This document shows positions 26,843 through 38,185 of a DNA stretch of 64,000 nt, one piece after another (the first letter of the stretch is position 1; the number at the start of each line of letters is the position of its first letter). The position numbers and the translations under genes are program-made. The notes under the pieces were generated by a model. That model saw nothing but the letters and a program-made list of their open reading frames with translations, had not been told where the DNA came from and ran no database searches. Source of the stretch: Melampsora larici-populina 98AG31 (lineage: Eukaryota; Basidiomycota; Pucciniomycetes; Pucciniales; Melampsoraceae); assembly GCF_000204055.1 (NCBI RefSeq), contig NW_006768771.1, positions 1,211,259 through 1,275,258 on the forward strand, in the 5' to 3' direction.

Positions 26843-29800
26843 CTGACACCCTCGTGAGTCCATTAAAGAAGCCGCGTATTCCTCGAGACGAAGAGCAGTC
26901 AATCGCTGGGGGCTCCATTTGAGTAGATGACACCAATGTAATTTGATCCAACGTTGAGTAAACCTAACAATACGGCCGATGATGCTCCGATTGCGCCCAA
27001 AAACCCCAGCTAAGTCAAAATGTCGACTTGGTACAGCCAGACGTGCCAGGAGGATGGCAAGTGCAGTGAGGCCGACTTCTACACATCCATTGTCCAGTCG
27101 AATTCTATCGAGGAACCCTAGAAGCTGGTGCATTTCGACAATCTCGGTTGGCCAGAATCTAGTCGTCAGGTAACAGACACGCGGCGACCAATTGTGAACA
27201 TCAATTGGGATACAACCATCATAGGAGATGCGTTGTTGCAAGGCATCCTTCTCGAGTTGATGGGTCAGTAATGCCTGAGCCGTAACCAACATTGAAAGCC
27301 ATTTGGAAAGCCTTGGGAGAGGGTTGGCGGGGTTTCCAGTGGTTCGAAAAATGCCTTTACGGGATAAACGCTGGAAGGTCCTGAGATTTTTTAAAACAAA
27401 ACTTCAGTTCACACAATTCATTTGCTTGTGATAGGTTTTGAATACATACATATGTGATCTTCAAATACAATGAAGTGGAACCACTTCGATAACACTGCTA
27501 GACACCTAGATCAACAACAGGAACACTTGAAATGTCAGTTTGTATTATGATCAATCATAGCGTATTACTTACTGTATATGAAGGGTGTTGGAGTTATGCG
27601 GTGAGAGTGAATTGGGGTGATCTGGGGGGTTTTGATTGTTGAAGGTGATGAACGGTGGTCTGAGGTGTTGGATTCCTGGTTCCAACAATTCCCGACACAC
27701 CATAAATCATTATTTTGGCCCCGGGTAGCTCAGCAAAGAGAATCTGTGACATCTTGTTGATATGATTCAGCGGAATTCAGCTGGATTCCTACAAGTTCTG
27801 TGGCACCAGAACCGCTGGCTACAACTTGGTCGAACTTTTGCCCAATCCCTATTATCATCGTGTCTCCGGATTACTAGAGATATCAAGTTACGTCTGTAGT
27901 GAGCTTTCCAAGCCGCGATTATTCCAGCATCACAAGGCTGTAAGACACTGGTGAGATTTGGTGGAAGGAAATGTACTGTAATGTTTGTGAGGTTAAGAGT
28001 TTTGACTGGGGCTTTATGACCGGAGAAATTGTCGAGCAGGAGTAAGATTTTGCGATTTTCTCGACGGAAGTCGGCATCAATCTTCTGAAGCCAGTCACCG
28101 AAGATTGCACCGGTCATCCAGGCATTCTTACTATTAGTGTATTGGAGACCGTAATAACCTGCGGGCTTGCTCCTGAACGAGGTAGGCTTTTTTGAACTAC
28201 CGATAACGAGAGGATCGAGTTTGTGAGTGCCATCTGCATTTGCACAGATGAGGTATGTGATTTGAGCTTTGTCGCCTTTCACACCGGCTTTTTGGGTGTC
28301 AGCTAAGGTCTTATTTGGCGGCATCCTGAGAAGAAAAGTTGGAAGATGATCAATCTGCTGAACTTTGATGAAGAAAAACAGTCACGGATTTACCAATAGC
28401 ATAGTCCAGTTTCATCAGCGTTATATATTTCAGAAGGTTGATAGTCCTTCGTCACCTTGAGTAGCTCGTCGCGTGCAGACTTCACATCTTCTGGGTTTAC
28501 TGAGGATGCCTCACCATGCAGGGTGACTCTTTGGATGTTGTAGCGTTTCTTGAACTTGGTCATCCATCCATCTGAGCATTTCATCTTAATTTGAAGGATG
28601 TCTGAGAAATGTTGAGCCTTGACTCTTATAACCTCGTCGTTGACTGGTAGATCACGCTCGCGAGCCTCAATTACCCATTGATATAAAGCTTGTTCAAGAT
28701 CAGGATACTTTGCTGTGCGTTGTTTCCGAACTGTTCCACCATTTATCAATGCATTTGCCTTGATCTTCTCTTCGTCTTTAAGCCATCGGCTGAGATTAGA
28801 TTGTGTGATATTGAAATGTCGGGCGGTTTCTTGCTGGATCTTTCGGCCTGCGTGATGCCATGCAAGAACCTCCGCCTTGAAGGCTAGATCATACACACCA
28901 CGCGGTGTTGGTCCGTTCAAATTGGTAGATTTCAAAGAAGCCAATGATCCAGGAGTGTTGATAGGCTGCTTAGTTTTCTTGATCGAGTTTGAACTTTTAA
29001 CTTCAGCATTTGAAATCACCCGTCTCTTTTGGCCAGCTACAGATGTCACGCCTGAAGTAGGAAGGATACTTTTACCAGCCCCAGGAAGAATTGCACCGGC
29101 ATCTAAAAAAGTAGATACAAACGATATGAGTGTGGGTGGGAATATAAAAGAGACAGATTTCAAAAAGATTCAAAGAAAGTACCCACCTTGGAGCTTTTGA
29201 CAAACTTTTTCAAGCTTTATCCTAAGAAAACCGTGCGCATTGGTATCCCCTTTCCAGCTGGGGTGGTTGCAAGCTTGACCAATCCATTTCAGCATAAGTT
29301 CAATCCCATGTGGTCCTGTGAAAAGGTGTTGATCAATCTTGTCAATACCACAGATTGCATCAAGTGCTGAGTTGACTAAGTATCCAATGCCCTCATCTGT
29401 GTCGTTGGTATCCAGGACTGGTGGGACTGAAAAAATTCTGAATATCTTATCTTCCTTGGTTGCCTTTCTGATTTTATCAGCAGGGCAGCTTTGCGATAGA
29501 AGGAGGGTTTTGTGGATGAGCTTATCCATTCTCTTATGAGACTGAGATTGAGATGTAGTCAAAGATGGTTGAAAAAGTGTGAATAAAAGTGTTTATATAA
29601 GTTGATATACTGTGAACAATAAAGCAGAGGCTAGCAGAGCGGGCAGGAGATTTGATGAACCTTCTCGAAAGTTCACACTTGCACAGAAAAACAGATTGTA
29701 TATAAGCATATCTGCTTGTGCAACCACAAAATATGCTTAAATATAGCAAAATTGACGCTCGTTGTAAGCATTTTTTGGCTCAAGTTCATGCTTTTAACTT

Positions 29801-29910
29801 ACATGCTTATGGTCACAAATTAAGCCCTGCTCATTTTTTATTGGGACAAAATCCATGCTTATAACACGATATGCATACTCAGTGTGTGCTTATAGCGAGC
29901 GGCGACTGTA

Positions 29911-30262
29911 TCTTAAATCCAAGGCATCTTTGTTGTCAGTTCTCAGCCATGCATATATTAATTTCACTTGTGTCAGTCTAGAATCCAACACCAAAAAAGT
30001 ACATGCCCAAATTGAACATATCAAGGTCTCAAGAAATCAAACCTTGAATTTCTGCTCCCTCTGGGTCGGGACCGACGCTCGGGTACCCCAAGTCCATCAC
30101 CATCGGGGATCAACCGGGGTATCGGTCTACATATGTAATCCTGATTCCTGACGAGCGACGAGAACTGGCCAATTCGTAACTCAGCCTTCTAGAAACATAT
30201 CCACTTCAAGATTCTATTTACTTTCCCGGTACTTATCTCTTGATTCAAAACAAGAAACAAAA
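29911..30262. other. UFD1 upstream region
   Basis: About 350 bp between the pogo end and the UFD1 start. A 98-codon frame over the element boundary has no support. The pogo insertion therefore sits a few hundred bp upstream of an essential-type gene. Confidence 0.5.
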
Positions 30263-32001
30263 ATGGACTACGATGATGATGATGAACAACAAGCCGGTTT
30301 CGAACTCGATGAGCACGATGATGATATGCCCGCTGGGAATCAAGCACCACATGGGGCAGGGCAAGGTTTTGGTGGCCTCTTCAATTCGTTCAATGGCTAC
30401 CCCGACAACAATCACTTTGGAGGTATCTTCGGTGGACATGGTATGGGATTTGGTGGACATCCCAACATGCGCCCTCCAGCTGGAGCGTTCAGTAAAGGGT
30501 ATCGGGCCTTTTCCACTGCTATCCTCGAGATCAAGCAGGGTCGCGGAGAAAGGACAGGTGGTCGAAGCAATGTGATGCACGGTGGAAAAAGTGCGTTTTT
30601 CTTCAGTCTCTTTTATCTATGGTGAGCTGATGCGATCTTCATCGAGATAGTCATCATGCCACAAGACGCACTTGTAGAATTGACAGAGATGGATATGGAG
30701 TCGCCGTTCATGTTCGAAATTCGCAACTCGTCACCGAATAAGACGAATCTCTTCACTCACTGCGGTGTTCTCGAATTCATTGCTGATACAGGTACTGTGC
30801 ATCTTCCCCAGTGGGTGAGTAAGACCATCCTATATGCACTTTACTACTCCATTAACTTTGGTCCTCGCCTTTGATGCTTTAGATGATGAAGCGTCTCGAT
30901 TTGAACGAAGGTGATCCCATAAAGCTCACTGGGACTCGATTACCCAAAGGAAAATTTGCTAAAGTTCAAGCTCAAAGCACCCTATTCTTAGAGCTTGGAG
31001 ACCACAAAGCGGTGTCAGTCCCCTGCTTTTATATTTGGTTGCCAATGATACTCATCCTTTTTTGAACTTTTAGGCTAGAAACTTCTCTCAGAAACTTCTC
31101 CTGTCTCACGAAAGGAGATATCATTGAGATATACCATAATATGATGACGTTCGAAATTTTGATCATGGAGTTGAAGCCAGACGACGTACCAGGTGTCAGC
31201 ATCTTTGAGACTGATCTTGAGGTGAGGCTTCGACTCGATTAGTTACACTATTGAATGTCATATTGACCGGACTACATTATTCGAAATTTAGGTAGATTTT
31301 GCCGCTCCAGTGGGTTATGTCGAGCCCACGCCTGTGCCGCGAGCGCCACCGCCAACATTGGCTTCCAAATTGAACATCGATGCCTCTGGAACTCAATCCG
31401 TCAACGCTCGCGGAAGCGGCACTAATACTCCTTCGGGCTCAACAGTTGGTGGCGGTCAGACTGCTTGGGAAGCGTTCACCGGTGGAGGACGCACGATGGG
31501 TGGCAAGTCTGTGAGAGGCAAGGGCGTCGTCAAAAAGAAGATTGAAGAGGTCGATGCGAGCAGTAAGATCTTCCGCACTGGTATCCAGAAGATTGTCACG
31601 GCCGACACTCAGATTGGAGACCGTCAAGTACCCGCCAGGTTGGATTTACCATTTGGAACGGTGAGTAACATGAACCACGTGTTCAATCTTTCGTAACCGT
31701 TTGTTTTTAGATTGTCAAAGTGTGCTAAGTTTATCGGGTTCAGTTGTTTTTTGGGTATAATATCCAGCCTCACAAGCCTGCTACCGCGGATGGAGCTGAT
31801 GCGGCTCAATCTACCCCATTCGCGGGTCTTACGGGCAACGGTACGACACTATCGGGGCGCACCAGAACTGTAAGCGACCAGACTAGCCACGAACCAAGCT
31901 CAAATGGCGCTGTCGTAGGTGGATTTTCTGGCCAAGGAAACTCGCTGACAAAGCCGACTCCAAAGTCCACCGATCGCAACGTAATTGTGATTGATGATTG
32001 A
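30263..32001 (+). CDS. UFD1: Ubiquitin fusion degradation protein UFD1
   Basis: Substrate-recruiting cofactor of Cdc48/p97, acting with Npl4 in ubiquitin-dependent degradation including ERAD. Six exons: 30263-30590, 30651-30814, 30883-31013, 31074-31221, 31292-31660 and 31744-32001, in phase, 465 residues. The double-psi barrel UT3 domain is clear: AFSKGYRAFSTA, KIIMPQDALVELTEMDMESPFMFE, THCGVLEFIADTG, LPQWMMKRLDLNEGD, LETSLRNFSCLTKGD, then DLEVDFAAPVGYVEP. The fungal C-terminal region is long, Gly/Ser/Thr-rich and disordered, with a conserved GNxxxG-like FFGYNI segment. The N-terminus adds an acidic, Gly/His-rich stretch of about 80 residues before the domain, longer than in animals. The exon 3 donor is GTCAGT at 31014. 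Confidence 0.93.
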
Positions 32002-32619
32002 GCTCAAGGACGAACGAAAATTTTGCTTCCTTGTTCATCTTACAACTCCACTCTACTGTCGGTAATCACTTTAGCCTTTTTTTGTACACCATGCAACCTA
32101 ACAAATGACCGAAAAGACGGGGATGTATTATGACAAACATGTCTCATTGTTTGTCTCTGTTCTGCCCATCGTTCAGCTCTTGCGCCTTGCAGTCAGAACA
32201 TGTACTTTTGTAACATAGATGCCTTATGATGCCCGACGTCGATCGATATTCGGATATTGCAAGAGATCGCATATTTCCTTTGGCGATAAGTCTCCGTCTG
32301 AGGCATCAGGGTGTAAACTTGGGTAAAATCCCCGTCCCAAAAACAGATGTTTTATTCTGTTCTCTGCATCTCCAAGCCTGTTGTGGAGGGCATTCCCCCC
32401 TTCCTGGCCAACTTCTGCTACCTTCATTAATGATATCGACAATAGTGTTCTTGCAACCTCTGGCTACTCCTTCATATACAAAGGCAAAATTGTCTGCAAT
32501 CAAAAAACTAGCCAACATCACTCAATTGCCTTTACAATTCATTTTTTTTAATTAGGAAGCGGCTTGGTAGCCTTAAGAATTCCTTGAATAATAAAGACCA
32601 ACAACTTCTCTGTAATCCA
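32002..32619. other. Convergent 3' flanks of UFD1 and the deacylase gene
   Basis: UFD1 ends at 32001 and the minus-strand gene ends at 32620, so this holds two 3' untranslated regions. Frames here (32224-32555) overlap on both strands and match nothing. Confidence 0.5.
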
Positions 32620-33704
32620 TCAGGATCGTGATTTTGAACCTGCTTGAGCTTCTTTGCTATCCAGGGTGATGGTGACAGGTCCATCATTAGCAATGTTCAC
32701 CTGCATCATAGCGCCGAATTCGCCGTCTGACAGTGCAAACATGGCACAGGACTTTAGCAAGCGGCTGGACTGCATGCCTCTAATCATCTTCAACTCCTTG
32801 TGTAGGAAACCTCAATGACTGACCTTTGATGCGCTCTGAACAATAGGAAAGCTTCATTAGCTCTAACAACTCAGCGTACATCACTCGCGATGAGGTCGAT
32901 TGCTGAAGGAAGTAGGTCATCTCAGCCAGGGCATCAGAGGCTCAAGCAGAGCTACTTGCGGTGGTGATCAAGTAATTCACTTACCATAGCATTGTGGAAA
33001 TCTGGTTTATTTCCTTTCTTTGTCTGGGCAAGTAATGTGAACTGGCTGACTGTAAAAATATAAGGAATGATACAACTTCATCAGCCTGGTAGACAGTACC
33101 TGAGGAAGAAACATGACATACCACAGAGGACTTCACCTTCGATATCTTTGACGTTTTTTGCCCATTGCTTAACATTTTCAGCTGGCGGGGGAGATTGGTG
33201 AGACTCAAGCTCGGTAGATTTCTTCAAGTTGTCTGGAACCTCGCTCGGAAAGAGTCGCAAGTTCAAAATCTTGTTCACGATGTAGTCCATGTCAGCGCGA
33301 ACATCATCTGAATTGTTACAAGGATAATCAATCAATGGGGTGAGTATTGTGGACCCTTCAGTTATCCAATACGTCGTTCAAGCCACCATTGCATACCTGC
33401 CCCTATGCCGATCAACACACAAAGGCCGCGTTTGATCTCAGAAATTCGGTGTCCGTCCACTGTTGTGTGCATTTATTGTCGGTCCCATCACTGAGGTGAG
33501 CTATCTGCACGTCAGCGAATCAAACATATCCAAATAAGTAGAATGAGGAAATAAACGAACATGACGCAACACCAATTCATTAGTTCAAATGATCAAAAAA
33601 ACAAGTTGACTCAAACTCGAGGATATCGACGGTGTTGAGAAGTACGATACTACGAGCTCACCTTCAACGGAAGCGGCTAATACTCTTTGGATCACAGCTT
33701 TCAT
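32620..33704 (-). CDS. DTD1: D-aminoacyl-tRNA deacylase (DTD)
   Basis: Removes D-amino acids (and glycine mischarged on tRNA-Ala) from tRNA in the cytosol. Six minus-strand exons: 33704-33662, 33459-33397, 33307-33122, 33049-32985, 32920-32824 and 32726-32620, phases consistent, 186 residues. Both chiral-selection motifs are present: SQFTL (in exon 4) and the cross-subunit GPVT element within NDGPVTITLDS at the C-terminus. The start MKAVIQRVLAASVEV and RLFPSE block are typical. About 20 extra residues (KKSTELESHQSPPPAENVKQ) are inserted before the IEGEVLCV strand. Two acceptors (before MTYFLQQ and before DGEFGAMM) are fixed by frame. The longest open stretch is only about 60 codons. Confidence 0.9.
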
Positions 33705-34896
33705 TTCGGTTTGTACTTACGCCTAATCGATGATCACTATTGGTGAGATGGTACGCAAGCCGGACTGATGAGCCGGACAGAGAATTAAAATTCCAAACAA
33801 TCTGATTATTGATCACGTGACCTACCTTTCGACGTCCTCGTCGTACTCGCCCTTCCCTTTTTCTCACCTCCAACAAACCGATGGCGAAGGCCTCAGCATT
33901 GAGCAAGCTAAACCATGAAAACAAGGACACATCATGTATCTGATTATTTGAAAAATCGGACAACCTTCAAATGTCCGACCAAGAAGTGTGCGCTCAAGCG
34001 GTCTTAAGAATGTTATACGTATTACGTGGGCATGCTACGATCGTAGTTCAGCCGATAGATTAGACCATCCAGGATCCAGGCCATCCGACAGGACCGCGGA
34101 AGCCAAACCGAACCTCATAGTGTGGCGAGCATAGCGCCACCTATGCAGTGCCACTCATTTATGTCGTAAATACATTCTTATGAAAATCACCCTCTCACCT
34201 TGATCAGGCTCCGCCAGCTTGAAAGGCCCACGAGATTACTTGCGTTTGAGCTACACGTAATTCGATCCTCGAAAATCCGGTCTCCTCTGATATACGGTCA
34301 AATTCACCTCAAATTTTGGTCCACCCGTGACCCAGTTGGTCTCCCAGCAGGGATCTGGACTCTGGAATCCGATGATTTCTGCTATCTGGTACAAAGGACC
34401 AAGCGCACCGGATTTAAGAGGTTTGACTGTATAGCAGCACGATGGTGTACAATCATCCCCAATCAGGTGGGGTGAAAGCAATTTCAGCCCCATCCCTTCA
34501 GCTTGGGTATACCGTATGAAGGCTTATGAAGGGCTCAGGCGATAAAAATTTGTCCACAACTTTCGTGACCAGCCGTGACCGATCGGTTATCTCCTTTTCA
34601 ATCGAAGCGTGGGTGATGTGACTTGTATTCGGCTCCGCTTGCACCCACACAGACCACCAAAGCGAGACGGAAAAAATAAAGCTGTCGCTTGTCTGGGTCC
34701 ATATCTAGCCGAGGTGAAAATCACAAAAGTCTGACTGACTAGTAACCATTCAATTAATCTCCGCCGGCGTTTCTTTATTATCGCATATCATTTGTAGGAG
34801 CAACTTTGCAAGCTCATTGTCAGTCAGGCGACTTTCATTCGTTATCCAGAAACACCAAAATTATCTTTCCCAACTCGAATATCCTCACAATCAGCA
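33705..34896. promoter_or_regulatory. Divergent intergenic region, deacylase / hydrolase
   Basis: About 1.2 kb between two divergent starts. Several 80-100-codon frames on both strands overlap and show no family. No repeat ends or RNA gene were recognised. Confidence 0.45.
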
Positions 34897-36890
34897 ATGC
34901 CTTTTCTCGAACTATCCTCCGAAGTTTCCTTGTATTACGAAATTTATAGAAGTAAAAAGGAAAACCCATGGATCTTACTTCTTCATCCTATTCTGACCGA
35001 TATGTCATGGACGACCAGCTTTTCTGCTCAACCTGAAATCAAAGGAGGCTTTAACTGCATCGTTTTCGATTATAGGATACATGGCCGCACGCAAGCTCCG
35101 CTTACACCTACCCTCGACTATTACATGTTCGCAGCAGATATTGCAATGGGCATGCAAAAGCTTCAACTTCCACCGGTACGCCTCCTCCTCATCTTGAGTA
35201 ATGTCACTCTATGCTGGCGAAGATTGCCTGCTGCTTTTACAACCGGTTACATTTGAAGAAGATATCTTGATCTGTCTTACTCGTTTACCTTTCGACTAGG
35301 TTCACGTGATTGCTGTGCAATTCAGCGCAAGTGAGGTGGCTCTCAAGCTGGCTGCAGTGTTTCCCGAGAAAGTTTTGTCGATGTTCCTCTGTGGGCTGTG
35401 TCCTGATGTGTAGTACGTTCAAATCATACATGCTCACTCACATTCATGACTAGCACCTTGAGGCTGATAACTTGGTGGAGCGCGGGATTACTTATGCCTG
35501 CTTTCTTTCTGGGATCTTACCCCACTACAACCTCAGTTCTGATGCAACAAATGTCGCAATGTCCGAATGCTTGGAATGCTTGGTCACGCCTGCCGACCCA
35601 GAGCAATGGGAAGAGGTTAGTGCCTACTGGGCTCAAAATGTTGTGAACTGAACTTGATGACCCTCCATGTCTATTTCGACAATTTTTCAACTCGCAGGGT
35701 GAATATTCAAAATGGATTCATGCTTTCATGCGGCCAATGCTGACTTGAATGATTATGCATGCTTTTCCCGGTTAGGAATTATGGCATTCCAGTATCTATA
35801 CTTCCACAAAGTAAGTTGAATGATACTCCCATATTGATCGCACCAGGATGTGCGAGTTATATGCACTTTGGCTCACTGTTATCGATTGTGCGTCACCTTG
35901 AATTCACCTTTACAATTTTATCAGGACAAAAACGTTCCCCGGGATGACGAGATCAAGATGATAGACGAGTGGACTGGCATTTTCCTTCGACGATACTCGC
36001 CTTCCAAGGCTAAGCGGCTCACAGCAACCGGGTTGCTTGAAATTGGAGTAAGCTTTGTAATCCCCTATCGACTCAGGTCTTTATCTAACCTGACATGTGC
36101 TTTCAGCGTGAAATTACGCCCCAATCGTTCAGAGACAGTATAAAGCAACCAATACTTCTTGTACATGTGAGCACACTGAGCCTGATGAAAGGGAATCCAC
36201 GTTCATTCATCCAGGGGAAGTAGTATCAATGATTGATGGTTCCTGATTTTGAAAATAGGGAGGTGCAAGTGAAGTTTTTCCTGCGATAGACGCTGCTGAT
36301 AGATTTGAGACTTTTACCAAACGGGACCCAAGAAGTAGATATGAAGAAATTTCAGGTGTGTCTGAACTCACTCCAGGTGATATGTTACTTGTGGATTTTG
36401 ATCAATTAGTTTCTTGCAGGTGCTCCATTGGTGCTAGTCCCATTGTATACATCACGTCTTACAAAGATGTACCTGGAGTGGATACGACCTATCATTGATG
36501 GACTCGGCGAACAGAAGCCCAATGTGATGGACTTTAAAGACAATCTCGCAAGGCTTTCTTGGCTATATGATATACCGGAAATTGCCACCCGGGACCCTTT
36601 TGATAGCTCGAGTTACTACATGATATATGATGATATGCTGCAAAAGAGAAAGGACATGCTTGCGTGGGCTGAAGGTATCCAGGCAGTTGCAATTACTCTT
36701 GATGGTGAGGATGCACCCGAATGGTGGACGGATGCTTCCCATGAAGAGAAAACGTCTTGGAAGTGAGTGATTATGCTACATCACCACATGAGGTTTGAAC
36801 ATATTAACTTATAAAAGTGCTTTCTTTGATCGATTTTGTTCGCCTCTCCGACTCACGCACCTCAGATTCTCCAACCGACTAGCCCTTTGA
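34897..36890 (+). CDS. Alpha/beta hydrolase fold protein, unusual active-site elbow
   Basis: The N-terminus has the fold pattern: LSSEVSLYYEIYRSKKENPWILLLHPILTDMSW (oxyanion region, starting 34903), FNCIVFDYRIHGRT, DYYMFAADIAMGMQKLQLPP, then VHVIAVQFSASEVALKLAAVFPEKV. Exon 1 is 34897-35175 and exon 2 starts 35300. Later exons are less certain: around 35446-35800 the likely coding frame (CLVTPADPEQWEE, then DYACFSRLGIMAFQYLYF) changes between plausible exons, which could be an extra small intron or a frameshift. The end is clearer: REITPQSFRDSI, VHGGASEVFPAIDAADRF, PLVLVPLYTSRLTKMYLEW, IPEIATRDPF, and a last exon from 36820 closing at 36890. The elbow reads QFSAS where G-x-S-x-G is usual. Substrate unknown. 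Confidence 0.65.
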
Positions 36891-38185
36891 TGCTGCTTAG
36901 AGTTATACACATCTCAGTAGGCGTCTTGAATATCATCGTCTTGGCTATAGAGTGACTGAAGTATACGCAAATGCATATTCTCACAATTCTACGCATAGCA
37001 CAGATTATCCGTTCAACGCAAGCTACATTTCGTGATTTTTCTTTCTGTACAATCGGACATTTCATCATGAGCTGTCAAGATTTCTATGTTCGCTCGCCTG
37101 AGCTACAACTGTAACATGTTTTACAATTCTCTCTTTTTCTTTTTAGCTTTTCATCACATTCGATTCTTCATAACAAGGCCTTCATAGCGACCAGTTTAAC
37201 AATCTTTACCAATGATGTATTTTTCGTATCAAATCTCATGTTATTCGAGTTTCTTCAGTCATTCTTTTTGGGTCTCCTTCCTTCTTAACATTTGTACTGT
37301 CACATCATTGACTCGAATCTCCATCACGACTTTCTGCGCCATTCTATGTACCTGCTTTTGATTCATATTACATGGGACATTTTGAAATCGCTTGATCCTG
37401 GTGATTTCTTCATGTTATCTGGTGATATAATTTGTTCATGATGGATTGTCTCGTTTTCAAAACAATAGCGTTGGATAGATATGGATGCCCTTGGTTTTTG
37501 TATGCAAGTAAGAGGTTCAAATAAGGTTGATGACATTCGGCACGGAGTTGATAATCCATCAGGAATCTCAGAGACAAGATAAAAGTTCATGCTGGACCAA
37601 ACAATTGTTTTATGCAAAAAGTGGGTGGAACATGGCCTCGAATGAGCACGGCTAGTCCCATGACGATGGCATACGGCGGTTTATCTTGTTCTTTTCCCGA
37701 GGAAATGAAGTGTTGGCACTGCAACTCAATGCGAATCACCTTCATACATCTTTAGCGAGTTGCAAAATGTTCACCCACACCACTGAATGAAGGTACATCT
37801 GATCAGCATGGTGAAACATACATGTCCACCGCCCAGATTCTGACTTCCAGCCCTTTTGATATGTTAAAAAAATTTGCACAAGGAAAGGTTTCACTGCTTC
37901 ATCTGATCATCCAAATAGTGGATGTGCCATCCAGGAAATGCTTCTAAGAAAATGGCAAGCTCTGAACAGCTGTTGATATAAAAGTCGGTAGCGCTTGGAT
38001 TTGGACCACACAGAGTGATTTTAGAAGCATGTTTGTATGGTGTTTGTCAAGAAACAACTTGATCATTAAACAAATGTTCATCTTTATTCCTCCACAAACA
38101 GTTTGATGCAGCAAAACACTCGCTAAAACTCCCTTCCAGAGAAATCTATCGCAGCTCCACTACTTCAGGTCGTCAGAGTGCGCAT
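36891..38185. other. Intergenic, no supported gene
   Basis: Short overlapping frames only. No element ends, RNA genes or conserved motifs were recognised before the foldback element at 38.19 kb. Confidence 0.5.

Larger units (their letters stand above)
24834..27292 (-). pseudogene. PIF/Harbinger transposase, broken by a 1.3-kb insertion
   Basis: DDE_Tnp_4-type transposase. The 5' part (27292-26851, perhaps extended upstream from about 27378) encodes the helical N-terminal domain. It is broken at MDSRG by the GC-rich element 25569-26842. It resumes at 25560 with NNCVGYING, probably uses a GC donor, and continues in 25465-25363 (GTVWKISRPQHNQRLFYNGH) and 25293 onward (GITVDLSEAY, GSRHDQAMLKDSQL, YGDKGYSANDVI, VEHEFGRVRNVFRLTQYE). 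An in-frame intron probably interrupts the last exon near 24988-24916. The first catalytic position reads ING instead of the usual IDG, so this copy seems inactive twice over. The second Asp and the final Glu regions look normal. Confidence 0.82.
18241..27850. mobile_element. PIF/Harbinger-like transposon inserted in the pogo transposase gene
   Basis: The ends are AGGGATTGGGC (18241-18251) and its reverse complement GCCCAATCCCT (27840-27850), flanked by ATT at 18238-18240 and 27851-27853, a 3-bp duplication as this superfamily makes. It carries a DDE_Tnp_4-type transposase on the minus strand and an accessory gene on the plus strand, the usual two-gene plan. Two younger elements lie within it (18407-21645 and 25569-26842); net of these it is about 5.1 kb. 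Boundary support is strong because excision restores the pogo frame exactly. Confidence 0.87.
17581..29529 (-). pseudogene. Pogo/Tigger-like transposase, split by a Harbinger insertion
   Basis: CENP-B/jerky-type transposase. Exons from the 5' end: 29529-29187, 29102-28394, then 28325-27851; the same exon resumes at 18237 and ends at the stop at 17581. Seen: a helix-turn-helix block (FKAEVLAWHHAGRKIQQETA), a second CENP-B-type domain (KMKCSDGWMTKFKKRY), and catalytic aspartates in NADETGL, LLLLDNFSGH and LQPCDAGI, with 33 residues between the second and third. The C-terminal part reads LLDAMRMADSSWKSV then TITNCWRHTQI and an acidic tail. If the insertion and one ATT copy are removed, the frame runs directly from RRHDDN into PDKLAKDIYW. 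The start ATG at 29529 is the first in frame; an upstream TTG at 29562 is less likely. Confidence 0.88.
17284..29908. mobile_element. Pogo/Tigger-like (Tc1-mariner superfamily) transposon, host of nested insertions
   Basis: Ends are inverted: CAGTCGCCGC...CTATAAGCA at 17284 and TGCTTATAGCGAGCGGCGACTG ending at 29908, with TA on both sides (17282-17283 and 29909-29910), the target duplication of this superfamily. Both subterminal zones repeat TATAAGCAT-like words in several copies, the usual place for transposase binding. The element is 12.6 kb only because a 9.6-kb PIF/Harbinger element sits inside it; without that it is about 3.0 kb and encodes one pogo-type transposase on the minus strand. 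Confidence 0.9.

Noticed and set aside
28690..29200. Plus-strand frames in the pogo region
   Set aside because: Antisense shadows of the transposase exons.
30245..30580. 111-codon minus-strand frame opposite UFD1 exon 1
   Set aside because: Shadow of the acidic, repetitive UFD1 N-terminus; no family resemblance.
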